Source of the DNA: an uncultured Peptoniphilus sp.
GTDB lineage: Bacteria > Bacillota > Clostridia > Tissierellales > Peptoniphilaceae
Direction: 5' to 3'
Assembly: GCA_902488455.1 (NCBI GenBank)
Contig: CABTWG010000010.1
Coordinates: 1-26,930 of the forward strand
Length of the DNA stretch: 26,930 bases
Shown: piece by piece, positions 14,660 to 22,767 of the stretch
Numbering within the stretch: the first letter of the stretch is position 1
How the letters are laid out: every line of letters starts with the position of its first letter
Program-made: the position numbers and the translations under genes
The notes under the pieces: generated by a model
What the model saw: the letters and a program-made list of their open reading frames with translations, nothing else
Database searches by the model: none
What the model was told of the DNA's origin: nothing

Positions 14660-16565
14660 GACCTATTCTTCAGTTGACTTAGGCAAAAGTGGTGTATACA
14701 AATATGCCGAGAGTGAGGATTTTGAAATCCTCCTCTTTGCCTATTCTATTGATGATGGAGAAGTTAAGGTAGTAGATTTAGCAAGTGGAGAGATTATTCC
14801 TGAAGAAATATTATCAGCACTTAGTGATGAAAGTATAGAAAAGTGGGCCTTTAATGCAAACTTTGAAAGGGTGTGTCTATCTAGGTTTTTAGGTAAGAGA
14901 CTAAAACCTCAAGGTTGGTATTGCACCATGATTTGGTCAGCCTATATAGGGTTACCTCTATCCCTTGAAAAAGTAGGAGAAGTTTTAAAACTAGATAAGC
15001 AAAAGATGAATGAAGGCAAGGCTCTTATAAGATATTTTTCTATTCCATGTAAACCAACTAAGACCAATGGTATGAGGACAAGAAATCTACCACACCATGA
15101 TTTAGAAAAGTGGTCTACCTTCAAGGAATATAACAAAAGAGATGTGGAAACAGAAATGGCCATAAAGAAAAAACTATCAGCCTTTCCAATACCTCAATCA
15201 GAATGGGAAAACTACTGGATAGACCAAAAAATTAACGACAGAGGGATTTTGATTGATGAAGTTTTAGTTGATTCAGCTATTAAATTTGATGAAATATTAC
15301 GAGAAGAAAATATGGACAGAGCCATAGAATTAACTGGTCTTGAGAATCCAAATTCCCCCTTACAGCTAAAAGGATGGCTTAACAAAAAAGGTTTAGAGAT
15401 AGATTCCTTAGCTAAAAAAGATGTAGAATCTGCTCTTAAAAATGCTGAAGGAGATATAAAAGAAGTTTTGGAACTTAGGCAAGAACTGTCCAAGTCTTCA
15501 GTTAGAAAATACGATGCTATGAAAAATGTCAAAGGAAAAGATAACCGAGCAAGGGGTCTGATCCAATTTTATGGAGCAAATAGAACTGGAAGATATTCAG
15601 GAAGGCTTATTCAAGTTCAAAATTTAAGAAGGAACAATCTAAAGGATTTAGACCTTGCAAGGAGTCTTGTAAAAAATAGAGATTATGAAACTATGGAAAT
15701 TCTATATGATTCACCAGCTGATATCTTATCCCAATTAATAAGGACAGCCTTCATACCAAAAGAAGGCACCAGGTTTATTGTTTCTGACTTTTCAGCAATA
15801 GAGGCTCGTGTCCTCGCATGGCTTGCAGGAGAACAATGGGTGCTCGATGCCTTTGAAAATGGAGAAGATATCTATTGCAGAACAGCATCAAGGATGTTTG
15901 GAGTGCCAGTTGAAAAACATGGGGTAAATGGACATCTCAGGCAAAAAGGAAAAATAGCGACTTTAGCCTGTGGTTATCAAGGAGCCTTAGGTGCTCTTAA
16001 AGCAATGGGTGGAATTGAGATGGGTTTGTCTGAAGATGAACTTCAATCAATAGTCGATTCTTGGAGAGAGGCTAATCCTAACATCGTAAGCTTGTGGTGG
16101 GATATAGATTCAGTCGTAAAAAGAGTTGTAAAGACTAGAAGTAAAGAAAGATACAAAAACTTAGTTATCAGCTATGAAAAAGGCATTCTTTTTATAGAAC
16201 TTCCTTCAAAAAGAAGACTTGCTTATCCAAAGGCAAAAATTGGAATGAATCGATTTGGTGGAGAATCAATAGTCTATGAGGGAATTGTAGTAGGAAATAA
16301 ATGGGACAAGATTGAATCCTACGGCGGTAAATTTGTAGAAAACATAGTTCAAGCAATAGCCAGAGATATTCTAGCTGAGGCTATGATGAGACTTGAGAAA
16401 AAAGGATTTAATATTGTCATGCATATCCATGATGAAGTTGTAATAGAAAGTGATTCATCTAGTATCGAGGAAGTAAATCAAATTATGTCCGTTGTTCCAG
16501 AATGGGCGGATGGACTTATCTTAGATGCAGATGGATTTGAAAGTGAATTTTATAAAAAAGATTAA
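14634..16565 (+). CDS. Family-A DNA polymerase, phage type
   Basis: A 643-residue replicative polymerase. The N-terminal 3'-5' exonuclease has SIDLETYSS (Asp and Glu ligands, about residues 4-12) and NKRDVETEMAI further on. Polymerase motif A is SDFSAIEARVLAWLAGE, motif B is RQKGKIATLACGYQGAL and motif C is HIHDEVVIE with the catalytic Asp-Glu. There is no 5'-nuclease domain, as is normal for phage enzymes. I choose the ATG at 14634; a GTG at 14625 in frame adds three residues. The ribosome site is poor, consistent with coupling to the overlapping upstream gene. Confidence 0.95.
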   Translation: MKKLSIDLETYSSVDLGKSGVYKYAESEDFEILLFAYSIDDGEVKVVDLASGEIIPEEILSALSDESIEKWAFNANFERVCLSRFLGKRLKPQGWYCTMIWSAYIGLPLSLEKVGEVLKLDKQKMNEGKALIRYFSIPCKPTKTNGMRTRNLPHHDLEKWSTFKEYNKRDVETEMAIKKKLSAFPIPQSEWENYWIDQKINDRGILIDEVLVDSAIKFDEILREENMDRAIELTGLENPNSPLQLKGWLNKKGLEIDSLAKKDVESALKNAEGDIKEVLELRQELSKSSVRKYDAMKNVKGKDNRARGLIQFYGANRTGRYSGRLIQVQNLRRNNLKDLDLARSLVKNRDYETMEILYDSPADILSQLIRTAFIPKEGTRFIVSDFSAIEARVLAWLAGEQWVLDAFENGEDIYCRTASRMFGVPVEKHGVNGHLRQKGKIATLACGYQGALGALKAMGGIEMGLSEDELQSIVDSWREANPNIVSLWWDIDSVVKRVVKTRSKERYKNLVISYEKGILFIELPSKRRLAYPKAKIGMNRFGGESIVYEGIVVGNKWDKIESYGGKFVENIVQAIARDILAEAMMRLEKKGFNIVMHIHDEVVIESDSSSIEEVNQIMSVVPEWADGLILDADGFESEFYKKD

Positions 16566-16588
16566 AGAGGGGGTTAAAAATCTCCTCT
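16566..16588 (+). terminator. Hairpin after the polymerase gene
   Basis: AGAGGGG at 16566-16572 pairs with CTCCTCT at 16582-16588 (one G-U), with GGTTAAAAA-type loop sequence like that of the hairpin at 12220-12247. The following run is only ATTTCTTT, so termination may be partial. Confidence 0.5.
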
Positions 16589-16589
16589 A

Positions 16590-16639
16590 TTTCTTTGCCT
16601 GTGATTTAGGAGGGAAACCTCTTAAAAATTCACAGGAGG
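16590..16639 (+). promoter_or_regulatory. Repeated leader motif, copy 2 (ribosome-site hairpin)
   Basis: Opens with the same TTTCTTTGCCTGTGATTT (16590-16607). CCTGTGA (16598-16604) pairs with TCACAGG (16630-16636), and AGGAGG/CCTCTT closes an inner hairpin with a GAAA tetraloop at 16614-16617. The 3' arm overlaps AGGAGG (16634-16639), the Shine-Dalgarno site of the Rha gene. Confidence 0.6.
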
Positions 16640-16646
16640 TAATTCA

Positions 16647-17336
16647 ATGAAGGAATTAATACCAAAGAACGATTATGGAATATTTGCAGATCACAATGAT
16701 ATTGCAAGAGTGGACAGTAGATTTGTAGCAGAGTTTTTTGAAAAGAGGCACTCTCATGTTATGAGAGATATACAAACAATCACTCAACCCAAATCTGGGC
16801 TCAGTGAAGAATTTATTGAAGTCAATTTTGAGCTCAGCAGTTATAAGGATGTAACTGGAAGAAATCTACCATGTTATTTATTAACTAGAGATGGATTTAC
16901 TATTTTAGCTATGGGTTACACGGGCAAAAAAGCCATGAAATTTAAAGAGCTCTATATTAAGAAATTTAACGAGATGGAAGAATTCATAAAGACTCTAGTA
17001 TCAGCTAGAAATGAGTTCCCTCTTTTAACTGAGAATATAAGATTGCTTCATGACAATCCAAAAGCTTATCACTTTAGTAATGAGTGTAACATGCTGAATC
17101 GTATCGTTTTAGGTAAGAGTGCAAAAGAATTTAGATTAGAAAATGATATACCAAAAGGGAAAAGTATAAGACCATATCTGAATCAATCACAAATAGAGAT
17201 GATTGAAACCTTGCAAAAAGTAGATATTGGTTTATTAGTAGCATTTCCTAATTATCAAGATAGAAAGAAACACCTTGAATGGTACAAGCAAAAATTGGAG
17301 GTACAAAATGTTTTATGTGAAAGAAAAAATCAATGA
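16647..17336 (+). CDS. Rha-family phage regulatory protein
   Basis: A 229-residue protein with the pRha domain (about residues 18-105): VDSRFVAEFFEKRHSHVMRDI, then FELSSYKDVTGRNLPCYLLTRDGFTILAMGYTG in order, and KAMKFKELYIKKFNEME. Phage Rha proteins affect the lytic/lysogenic choice in some hosts. The C-terminal part (LNRIVLGKSAKEFRLENDI) may bind DNA. It is preceded by the repeated leader motif. The end overlaps the next small gene by 29 bases. Confidence 0.9.
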   Translation: MKELIPKNDYGIFADHNDIARVDSRFVAEFFEKRHSHVMRDIQTITQPKSGLSEEFIEVNFELSSYKDVTGRNLPCYLLTRDGFTILAMGYTGKKAMKFKELYIKKFNEMEEFIKTLVSARNEFPLLTENIRLLHDNPKAYHFSNECNMLNRIVLGKSAKEFRLENDIPKGKSIRPYLNQSQIEMIETLQKVDIGLLVAFPNYQDRKKHLEWYKQKLEVQNVLCERKNQ

Positions 17337-17508
17337 TTCTATGGAAATAAGCATTGAAATAAATGATGAGAATGTCTTTTGCACCTGTCCAAAGTGTGGA
17401 AAAGAAGTTCGAGTAGATTTAGTTGAAGTATTGGAAGAAGGAGATTTAGTTTCTACTCAAGTTTGCTGTAATACTTGTAGTGAAACAATGAGGGATATTT
17501 ATGAATAA
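17308..17508 (+). CDS. Small zinc-ribbon protein (66 residues)
   Basis: The ATG follows TTGGAGG (17295-17301). The protein contains CTCPKCG (about residues 22-28) and CCNTC (about 54-58), a treble-clef or zinc-ribbon arrangement of two Cys pairs, in an otherwise acidic beta-rich chain. Such proteins are common accessory genes of phage replication modules. No specific function can be given. It overlaps both neighbours. Confidence 0.78.
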   Translation: MFYVKEKINDSMEISIEINDENVFCTCPKCGKEVRVDLVEVLEEGDLVSTQVCCNTCSETMRDIYE

Positions 17509-17887
17509 AGAACTATACAACAGGAGTGGGTGCAAGGATCCCACTCCTTATCAAGCAATTAAAAATGCAGAGAAGAGGTACTATCCCTTGGTATATATCT
17601 GCAGTCCATTTTCTGGAGATGTTGAAAATAATGTAATTAAGGCAAAGATGTACTCTCGATATGCTTTGGATAAAGGAAATATTCCCATAGCACCACATCT
17701 TTTATTTCCTCAGTTTATGAGTGATGAAAGCGAGAGAAAACTTGCCATGCATTTTAATTATGTCCTTCTTGGTAAATGTGAAGAAGTCTGGGTTTTTGGT
17801 GACTATATAAGCACTGGAATGGCAGAAGAAATAGGAGTTGCTGAGAAGAGAAAAATGAAGATTCGCTATATAAAGGAGGTATCCTAA
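17501..17887 (+). CDS. DUF4406-like nucleoside deoxyribosyltransferase-fold protein
   Basis: A 128-residue protein with YICSPFSGDVENNVIKAKMYSRYA-type N-terminal core (residues 31-54 in order), then IPIAPHLLFPQFM, LLGKCEEVWVFGD and GMAEEIGVAEKRK. These blocks match the DUF4406/nucleoside 2-deoxyribosyltransferase-like fold, which handles nucleotides or nucleosides. Phages use such proteins near replication genes; the substrate is unknown. The ATG overlaps the preceding stop by eight bases, and the TAA abuts the TTG of the next gene. Confidence 0.82.
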   Translation: MNKELYNRSGCKDPTPYQAIKNAEKRYYPLVYICSPFSGDVENNVIKAKMYSRYALDKGNIPIAPHLLFPQFMSDESERKLAMHFNYVLLGKCEEVWVFGDYISTGMAEEIGVAEKRKMKIRYIKEVS

Positions 17888-20116
17888 TTGAAAATATACA
17901 CCTCGAATTTAATAGGAGTGGAGTCAAATTGTGTTTATCTAAATGAGATGGATGCATTAGATGTTAGGTCATTTGAGAAAGTTGCAAGTTTTGATCATGT
18001 AATGGCTAAGTATAAAAACTCCTACAGGTCCAACGATAATTTTATAGAGTCAGAATGCATTCCCATGGATATAGACAACGACCATTCAGAGAATCCAGAT
18101 GACTGGATTTCAGCTAACGATTTAAAGAAAATATTTGATGGAGTTAAATTTGCCATAGTTTATAGCAGAAACCATAGAAAAGAAAAAAATGGGAAAGCTG
18201 CAAGACCAAGGATGCACATATATTTTCCAATTCCTAAGATCACAAATTTAGCTGAATATGTAGGAATAAAAGAAAGCTTGGCGGAGACTTATACTTTCTT
18301 TGATGGCAATGCCTTAGATGGAGCGAGATTTTTCTTTGGAGTAAAGAACCCTGCTGTTGAAATAGTTAGGGGAAGGAAATATGTAACAGAAATTCTAAAA
18401 GATGACTTTGAAAATTTTGATAACTCTCAAGACTTGATTCAGCAAGGCTCTAGAAACTCAACTATGAACCATTTTGCAGGTAGGATTTTAATTCGATATG
18501 GAAATACAGATGAGGCAAGAGAACTATTTGATAAAAAAGCCAGCCTTTGTTCACCACCACTCCCAGATGATGAACTGGAACAAATATGGAGGTCTGCTTG
18601 TAAGTTCTATAAAAAGGTAGCAGCAAGTGAAGATTATGTACCACCTGAAGAATATACTGAAGGCATAAATTTAAGACCGTCAGAATTTTCAGACATAGGT
18701 CAAGCAGAAGTTTTTGTAAGAGAATATCAAGACAGAATTCGATTTTCTCCTTCTACAGGTTTTCTTGTTTACAACGACTCCTACTGGGAGGAATCTGAAC
18801 TAAAAGCACAAGGATGTTCTCAAGAATTGGTTCTAAAGCAATTAGCAGAAATAGACAACGAGTTTCTAAAAATGGAAGAAGAAATAAAGAAATCTGGTGT
18901 TAGAGAAGCAATCTCCTCTATGAGTGAGAAGAAAGCCTTAGCATCCTTTAATGACAATCAGAAATCTATATATTATAAGCTCATGTTATTAGAAGCATAT
19001 AAGAAATATGCAGTAAAACGAGGAGATACCAGAGCAATCCATGCAACTTTAAAAGAATCAAAACCTATGCTTGAAATAGACCAAAGAGAACTTGATGTGG
19101 ATGAGTTTTTGTTAAACACTCCGTCATTTACAGTAGATTTGAAAACTGGGGAGTGTAGAGACCATAAGGCAGATGACTATATAACCAAAGAAACCTTTGT
19201 AGATCCTAGTGATGAAAATATGGATATATGGCTTGATGCCTTAGATACATTTTTTGTAAAAGATAAAGAACTTATAGAATACGTGCAGAAAGTTGCAGGG
19301 ATTTCTCTAATCGGAAAGGTCTATATCGAGGCTCTAATTATAGCCTATGGTGATGGAAGAAATGGAAAGTCCACATTTTGGAATACTATCTCAAGAGTTC
19401 TAAACTTATATAGTGGGTCAATTTCAGCAGATATTCTAACAGTAAATTCTAAGAGAAATGCTAAACCAGAACTTGCTGAAACAAGAGGTAAAAGACTTTT
19501 AATTGCAGCTGAACTTCAAGAAGGATTAAGGTTAAATACTTCAAATGTTAAACAGCTTTGTTCTACAGATGAGATTGTAGCAGAGAAAAAATATCGAGAT
19601 CCATTCAAGTTCATACCTTCTCATACCCTTGTCCTATATACTAACCACCTACCAAAGGTGGGTGCCTTAGATGAAGGAACCTGGAGAAGACTCATTGTAA
19701 TTCCATTTGAGGCAAAGATAGAGGGCAGTAGTGATATTAAAAACTACACTGATTATTTAGTAGATAAGGCTGGGGGAGCAGTTCTCAAGTGGTTAATCGA
19801 GGGTGCTAAAAAAGCCATTGATGAAGATTTTAAATTCAGCTTACCTAAAAAGGTGGCTGATGCCATCAATGAATATAAGGAATCAAATAACTGGTTCAAG
19901 CATTTCTTAAGTGAGTGTTGTGAGATTGATTCATCATTTGAAGAGAAGTCTGGAGAAGTCTATCAAGAATATAGAGCCTATTGTTTAAGAACTGGAGACT
20001 ATGTAAGATCTACAACTGATTTTTATTCTGCTCTTTCATCCAATGGATTTAATAGAGTGAAACTCCGTGATGGAATTAAGATTCAGGGGTTAAAATTAAA
20101 AAGTGACTTTGTGTAA
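17888..20116 (+). CDS. Primase-helicase (AEP-like primase and D5/P4-type helicase)
   Basis: A 742-residue replication initiator. The N-terminal part has IPMDIDNDHSENPDDW (about residues 58-73) and PRMHIYFPIP (about 107-116), matching the DxD and histidine motifs of archaeo-eukaryotic primases. A primase C-terminal-like helical segment follows to about residue 245. The SF3/D5 helicase has Walker A GDGRNGKST at 488-496, then AAELQEG (Walker B-like), VLYTNHLPKV and GTWRRLIVIPFEA. It starts with TTG behind AAGGAGG. It is the likely origin-recognition and unwinding enzyme of the element; a large palindrome lies right after its stop. Confidence 0.93.
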   Translation: MKIYTSNLIGVESNCVYLNEMDALDVRSFEKVASFDHVMAKYKNSYRSNDNFIESECIPMDIDNDHSENPDDWISANDLKKIFDGVKFAIVYSRNHRKEKNGKAARPRMHIYFPIPKITNLAEYVGIKESLAETYTFFDGNALDGARFFFGVKNPAVEIVRGRKYVTEILKDDFENFDNSQDLIQQGSRNSTMNHFAGRILIRYGNTDEARELFDKKASLCSPPLPDDELEQIWRSACKFYKKVAASEDYVPPEEYTEGINLRPSEFSDIGQAEVFVREYQDRIRFSPSTGFLVYNDSYWEESELKAQGCSQELVLKQLAEIDNEFLKMEEEIKKSGVREAISSMSEKKALASFNDNQKSIYYKLMLLEAYKKYAVKRGDTRAIHATLKESKPMLEIDQRELDVDEFLLNTPSFTVDLKTGECRDHKADDYITKETFVDPSDENMDIWLDALDTFFVKDKELIEYVQKVAGISLIGKVYIEALIIAYGDGRNGKSTFWNTISRVLNLYSGSISADILTVNSKRNAKPELAETRGKRLLIAAELQEGLRLNTSNVKQLCSTDEIVAEKKYRDPFKFIPSHTLVLYTNHLPKVGALDEGTWRRLIVIPFEAKIEGSSDIKNYTDYLVDKAGGAVLKWLIEGAKKAIDEDFKFSLPKKVADAINEYKESNNWFKHFLSECCEIDSSFEEKSGEVYQEYRAYCLRTGDYVRSTTDFYSALSSNGFNRVKLRDGIKIQGLKLKSDFV

Positions 20117-20124
20117 ATTTAGGC

Positions 20125-20231
20125 ATTGTGCAAGTCTCGAAGGTCATATATATAACTTTTATATAGTAATAAAATTAAAATTAGTATATATATAAAGGTT
20201 ATAGAAGAGACCTTCGAGACCTTCACACAAT
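20125..20231. repeat. Large AT-rich palindrome, possible replication origin
   Basis: ATTGTG (20125-20130) and CACAAT (20226-20231) are the outer arms. GTCTCGAAGGTC (20134-20145) and GACCTTCGAGAC (20209-20220) form a perfect 12-bp stem. TATAACTTTTATATA (20151-20165) and TATATAAAGGTTATA (20189-20203) pair over 15 bases with one G-U. The centre is almost pure A+T. It is the only non-coding gap in this part of the operon and sits directly after the primase-helicase. Confidence 0.75.
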
Positions 20232-20253
20232 CAATAGAAAGGTTGAAATATCA

Positions 20254-20535
20254 ATGTTAGAAAAGGAAATAGAAAAAGCCTTAGTAGATAAGGTAAAACT
20301 TCATGGAGGTCTTTGTCTTAAATTTACATCTCCTTCAATGACGGGAATACCAGATAGGATAATACTTCTACCTAACAGAAAGATAGGATTCGTTGAAACA
20401 AAAAGACCTGGAGGAGAACCTAGACCAATCCAGAAAAAGAGAATAAGGCAATTTAAAAACTTAGGCTTTAAGGTTTATGTCCTTGATTCCAAAGAAAATA
20501 TTGATGAAATAATAAAGAGAATCGGAGGTGAATAA
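20254..20535 (+). CDS. VRR-NUC domain nuclease
   Basis: A 93-residue stand-alone VRR-NUC protein, a minimal PD-(D/E)XK nuclease. Conserved blocks are GGLCLKFTSPSMTGIPDRIIL (Asp in GIPDR), VETKRPGGEPRPIQKKRI (Glu and Lys of the active site) and LGFKVYVLDS. Stand-alone viral VRR-NUC proteins are known to cut branched DNA in vitro. It is preceded by GAAAGG and followed, without a gap, by the SNF2 helicase gene, with which it forms a frequent phage pair. Confidence 0.93.
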   Translation: MLEKEIEKALVDKVKLHGGLCLKFTSPSMTGIPDRIILLPNRKIGFVETKRPGGEPRPIQKKRIRQFKNLGFKVYVLDSKENIDEIIKRIGGE

Positions 20536-21882
20536 TTGGAATACACTCCACATAAATACCAAAACTATGCTACTGAATTTATAAAAGAAAATGAAGAATC
20601 AGCACTTCTACTGGACATGGGTCTCGGTAAGACGGTTATAAGCTTAACAGCTATAAAAGACTTACTCTTTGATTCTTTTGAAATTTCTAAAGTTTTAATT
20701 GTAGCACCATTAAGAGTTGCCAGAGATACCTGGAAGGAAGAAATAGAAAAATGGTCCCACCTTGATATCTTAAAATATTCAGTAGTAATTGGTAGTGAAA
20801 AAGAAAGAATAAAAGCATTAGAAGAACAAGCAGATATTTATTTAATCAATAGGGAAAATGTAGACTGGCTAATAAATAAAAGCGAACTACCATTTAACTA
20901 CGATATGATTGTAATTGATGAATTATCCTCTTTTAAGTCTCATAGGTCAAAGAGGTTTAAAGCTTTGACGAAAGTTAGACCAAAGGTAAAAAGAATAGTT
21001 GGTCTTACTGGTACACCATCATCAAATGGACTAATGGATTTGTGGGCTGAGTTTAGGCTGCTTGATATGGGAGAGAGACTTGGTAGATTTATTGGTCAGT
21101 ATAGGGAAGTCTACTTCAAACCAGATAAGAGAAATGGGCCAATCATCTATTCCTACAAACCACTGCCTTTTGCTGAAGATGCAATCTATGAAAAGATATC
21201 AGATATCACAGTTTCTATGAAAGCTGAAGATTACCTAAAAACGCCAGAGAAAATAAACAATGAAGTCTTTGTAAATCTATCAGATAAAGAAAGAGATATC
21301 TATGAGACCTTAAAAAAAGACCTGGTCGTTAGTATTAAGGATAAAGATATAGATGCTGTTAATGCTGCAGCCCTTTCTAATAAGTTACTTCAAATGGCAT
21401 CGGGTTCTGTATATGATGAAGATAAAAATATGATTCATATCCATGATAGAAAGCTTGATGCCTTGGAAGATTTAATAGAAGGTGCAAATGGTAAACCAGT
21501 ATTAATAGCCTATTGGTATAAGTCAGATTTAAAAAGAATAAAAGACAAGTTTTATGTAAGAGAACTTAAGACAAGTAAGGACTTTAAAGAATGGAATCAA
21601 GGTAAGATTCCTGTAGCCATTATCCATCCAGCATCTGCTGGTCATGGACTTAACCTACAAGCTGGAGGTTCAACACTTATTTGGTTTTCTCTTACTTGGT
21701 CATTAGAACTTTATGAACAAACCAATGCCAGACTATATAGGCAGGGTCAGAAAGAAACAGTTGTGATTCATCATATCCTAGCAAAGGAAACCATTGATGA
21801 AGATGTAATGAAAGCGTTAGAAAATAAGAATAAAACACAAACTGCACTTATAGATGCAGTAAAAGCAAATCTAGAGAGTTGA
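20536..21882 (+). CDS. SNF2-type DNA helicase/translocase
   Basis: A 448-residue SF2 protein. Motif I is LLDMGLGKTVIS (about residues 25-36), motif II is VIDELSSFKS, motif III is GLTGTPSSNG, and motifs V-VI are ASAGHGLNLQAGG and QTNARLYRQGQ. It lacks accessory domains, like phage versions. It starts with TTG behind GGAGGTG (20524-20530), immediately after the VRR-NUC stop. A role in remodelling recombination or replication intermediates with the nuclease is inferred from the linkage. Confidence 0.93.
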   Translation: MEYTPHKYQNYATEFIKENEESALLLDMGLGKTVISLTAIKDLLFDSFEISKVLIVAPLRVARDTWKEEIEKWSHLDILKYSVVIGSEKERIKALEEQADIYLINRENVDWLINKSELPFNYDMIVIDELSSFKSHRSKRFKALTKVRPKVKRIVGLTGTPSSNGLMDLWAEFRLLDMGERLGRFIGQYREVYFKPDKRNGPIIYSYKPLPFAEDAIYEKISDITVSMKAEDYLKTPEKINNEVFVNLSDKERDIYETLKKDLVVSIKDKDIDAVNAAALSNKLLQMASGSVYDEDKNMIHIHDRKLDALEDLIEGANGKPVLIAYWYKSDLKRIKDKFYVRELKTSKDFKEWNQGKIPVAIIHPASAGHGLNLQAGGSTLIWFSLTWSLELYEQTNARLYRQGQKETVVIHHILAKETIDEDVMKALENKNKTQTALIDAVKANLES

Positions 21883-21946
21883 TGTCATAGAATGTCACTA
21901 TCAAAATTTGCTAAGATTAATACAAGAGTAGAAGTTATATGGATAA

Positions 21947-21972
21947 CTTACCTCAAAACTTATGGAGGTAAG
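21947..21972 (+). promoter_or_regulatory. Hairpin masking the ribosome site of the DUF1492 gene
   Basis: CTTACCTC (21947-21954) is perfectly complementary to GAGGTAAG (21965-21972), with a 10-base loop. The 3' arm is the Shine-Dalgarno site of the ATG at 21975, so the fold would block initiation. Confidence 0.7.
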
Positions 21973-21974
21973 AG

Positions 21975-22382
21975 ATGAACGCAAAAGAATATTTAAAACA
22001 AGCATTTTATTTAGACAAAAGAATTAATAGCAAGCTGGAGCAAGTTGAATCACTCAACGCTCTAGCTACGAAAGCTACATCCACCTTATCAGATATGCCT
22101 AAGAGTTCTAATAGAGGATCATCAAAACTTGAAGATACTATTGTTAAGATTATAGATCTCCAAGAAGAGATTAATAGGGATATAGATAAGTTGGTAGGCT
22201 TGAAGAAGGAAATCGTAAGAACAATAAAAAAGATTGAAGATAAAGAACTTCAAGTGGTTTTAGAAAAAAGATATCTTTGTTTTGAATCTTGGGAGAAGAT
22301 AGCAGTTGAAATGAATCACTCAATTCAGCATATTTTTAGGCTGCATAGTAAGGCTTTAAAAAATATAGTAATTAGTGTTTAG
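21975..22382 (+). CDS. DUF1492/RinA-like late transcription regulator
   Basis: A 135-residue protein of the DUF1492 type, related to RinA/ArpU regulators that switch on phage packaging genes. The first two-thirds is coiled-coil helix (YLKQAFYLDKRINSKLEQ, EEINRDIDKLVGLKKEI). The C-terminal third has a sigma-4-like helix-turn-helix: LQVVLEKRYLCFESWEKIA and HSIQHIFRLHSKAL. It lies at the end of the early module, where such activators are usual. A hairpin covers its ribosome site. Confidence 0.87.
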   Translation: MNAKEYLKQAFYLDKRINSKLEQVESLNALATKATSTLSDMPKSSNRGSSKLEDTIVKIIDLQEEINRDIDKLVGLKKEIVRTIKKIEDKELQVVLEKRYLCFESWEKIAVEMNHSIQHIFRLHSKALKNIVISV

Positions 22383-22393
22383 GGTTGGACAAA

Positions 22394-22422
22394 TGGAAAT
22401 ATAGTTCAGACTATGCTATAAT
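22394..22422 (+). promoter_or_regulatory. Promoter of the MATE leader
   Basis: TGGAAA at 22394-22399, 17 bases, then TATAAT at 22417-22422 with an upstream TG (22414-22415) forming an extended -10. The predicted start is near 22429. Confidence 0.7.
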
Positions 22423-22451
22423 GAAAAATATAGAAGAGAGAGGATATATCT

Positions 22452-22541
22452 ATGAAAACATCATTAAAAAACCATCCTAAGAACAAGCTATACTCTGTAC
22501 AAATAAAACCGATGAAACATTGTACAGAGTATAGCAAATAG
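22452..22541 (+). CDS. Putative 29-residue leader peptide
   Basis: An ATG behind AGAGAGG opens a 29-codon frame ending TAG at 22539-22541. The peptide begins MKTSLKNHPKNKLYS and is strongly basic. Its codons 13-28 contain both arms of a 16-bp inverted repeat, so translation would melt the hairpin. The placement between promoter and terminators is that of attenuator peptides ahead of resistance genes. Expression is not shown by sequence alone. Confidence 0.55.
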   Translation: MKTSLKNHPKNKLYSVQIKPMKHCTEYSK

Positions 22542-22719
22542 ATTGCATTTAAGATTTCATCGGGAAATATAAATTCAAGTCATTGATATGGCTTTATTTT
22601 GGTGTGCATTTCTCGATATATAACTAAATGTAAAAGGCTACTGGCAATGTTTTGTTTGTAGCCTTTTGTTATATTTTCAAGCAAAAGGCAGATGCTGTAT
22701 TGTATTTATGCCTTTTTTT
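22487..22719 (+). promoter_or_regulatory. Attenuator-like leader of the MATE gene
   Basis: GCTATACTCTGTACAA (22487-22502) pairs perfectly with TTGTACAGAGTATAGC (22520-22535). The loop segment CCGATGAAA (22509-22517) can pair instead with TTTCATCGG (22555-22563). That segment overlaps CGGGAAAT (22561-22568), which pairs with ATTTCTCG (22608-22615). Two terminator hairpins follow: AAAAGGCTAC/GTAGCCTTTT (22632-22641 with 22658-22667) and AAAAGGCA/TGCCTTTT (22683-22690 with 22709-22716, T-run to 22719). The whole gap 22383-22767 is regulatory. Confidence 0.7.
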
Positions 22720-22767
22720 CTTGCATAAATATTGGAAGTTATATATTGAGAAATGGAGAATAATAAA

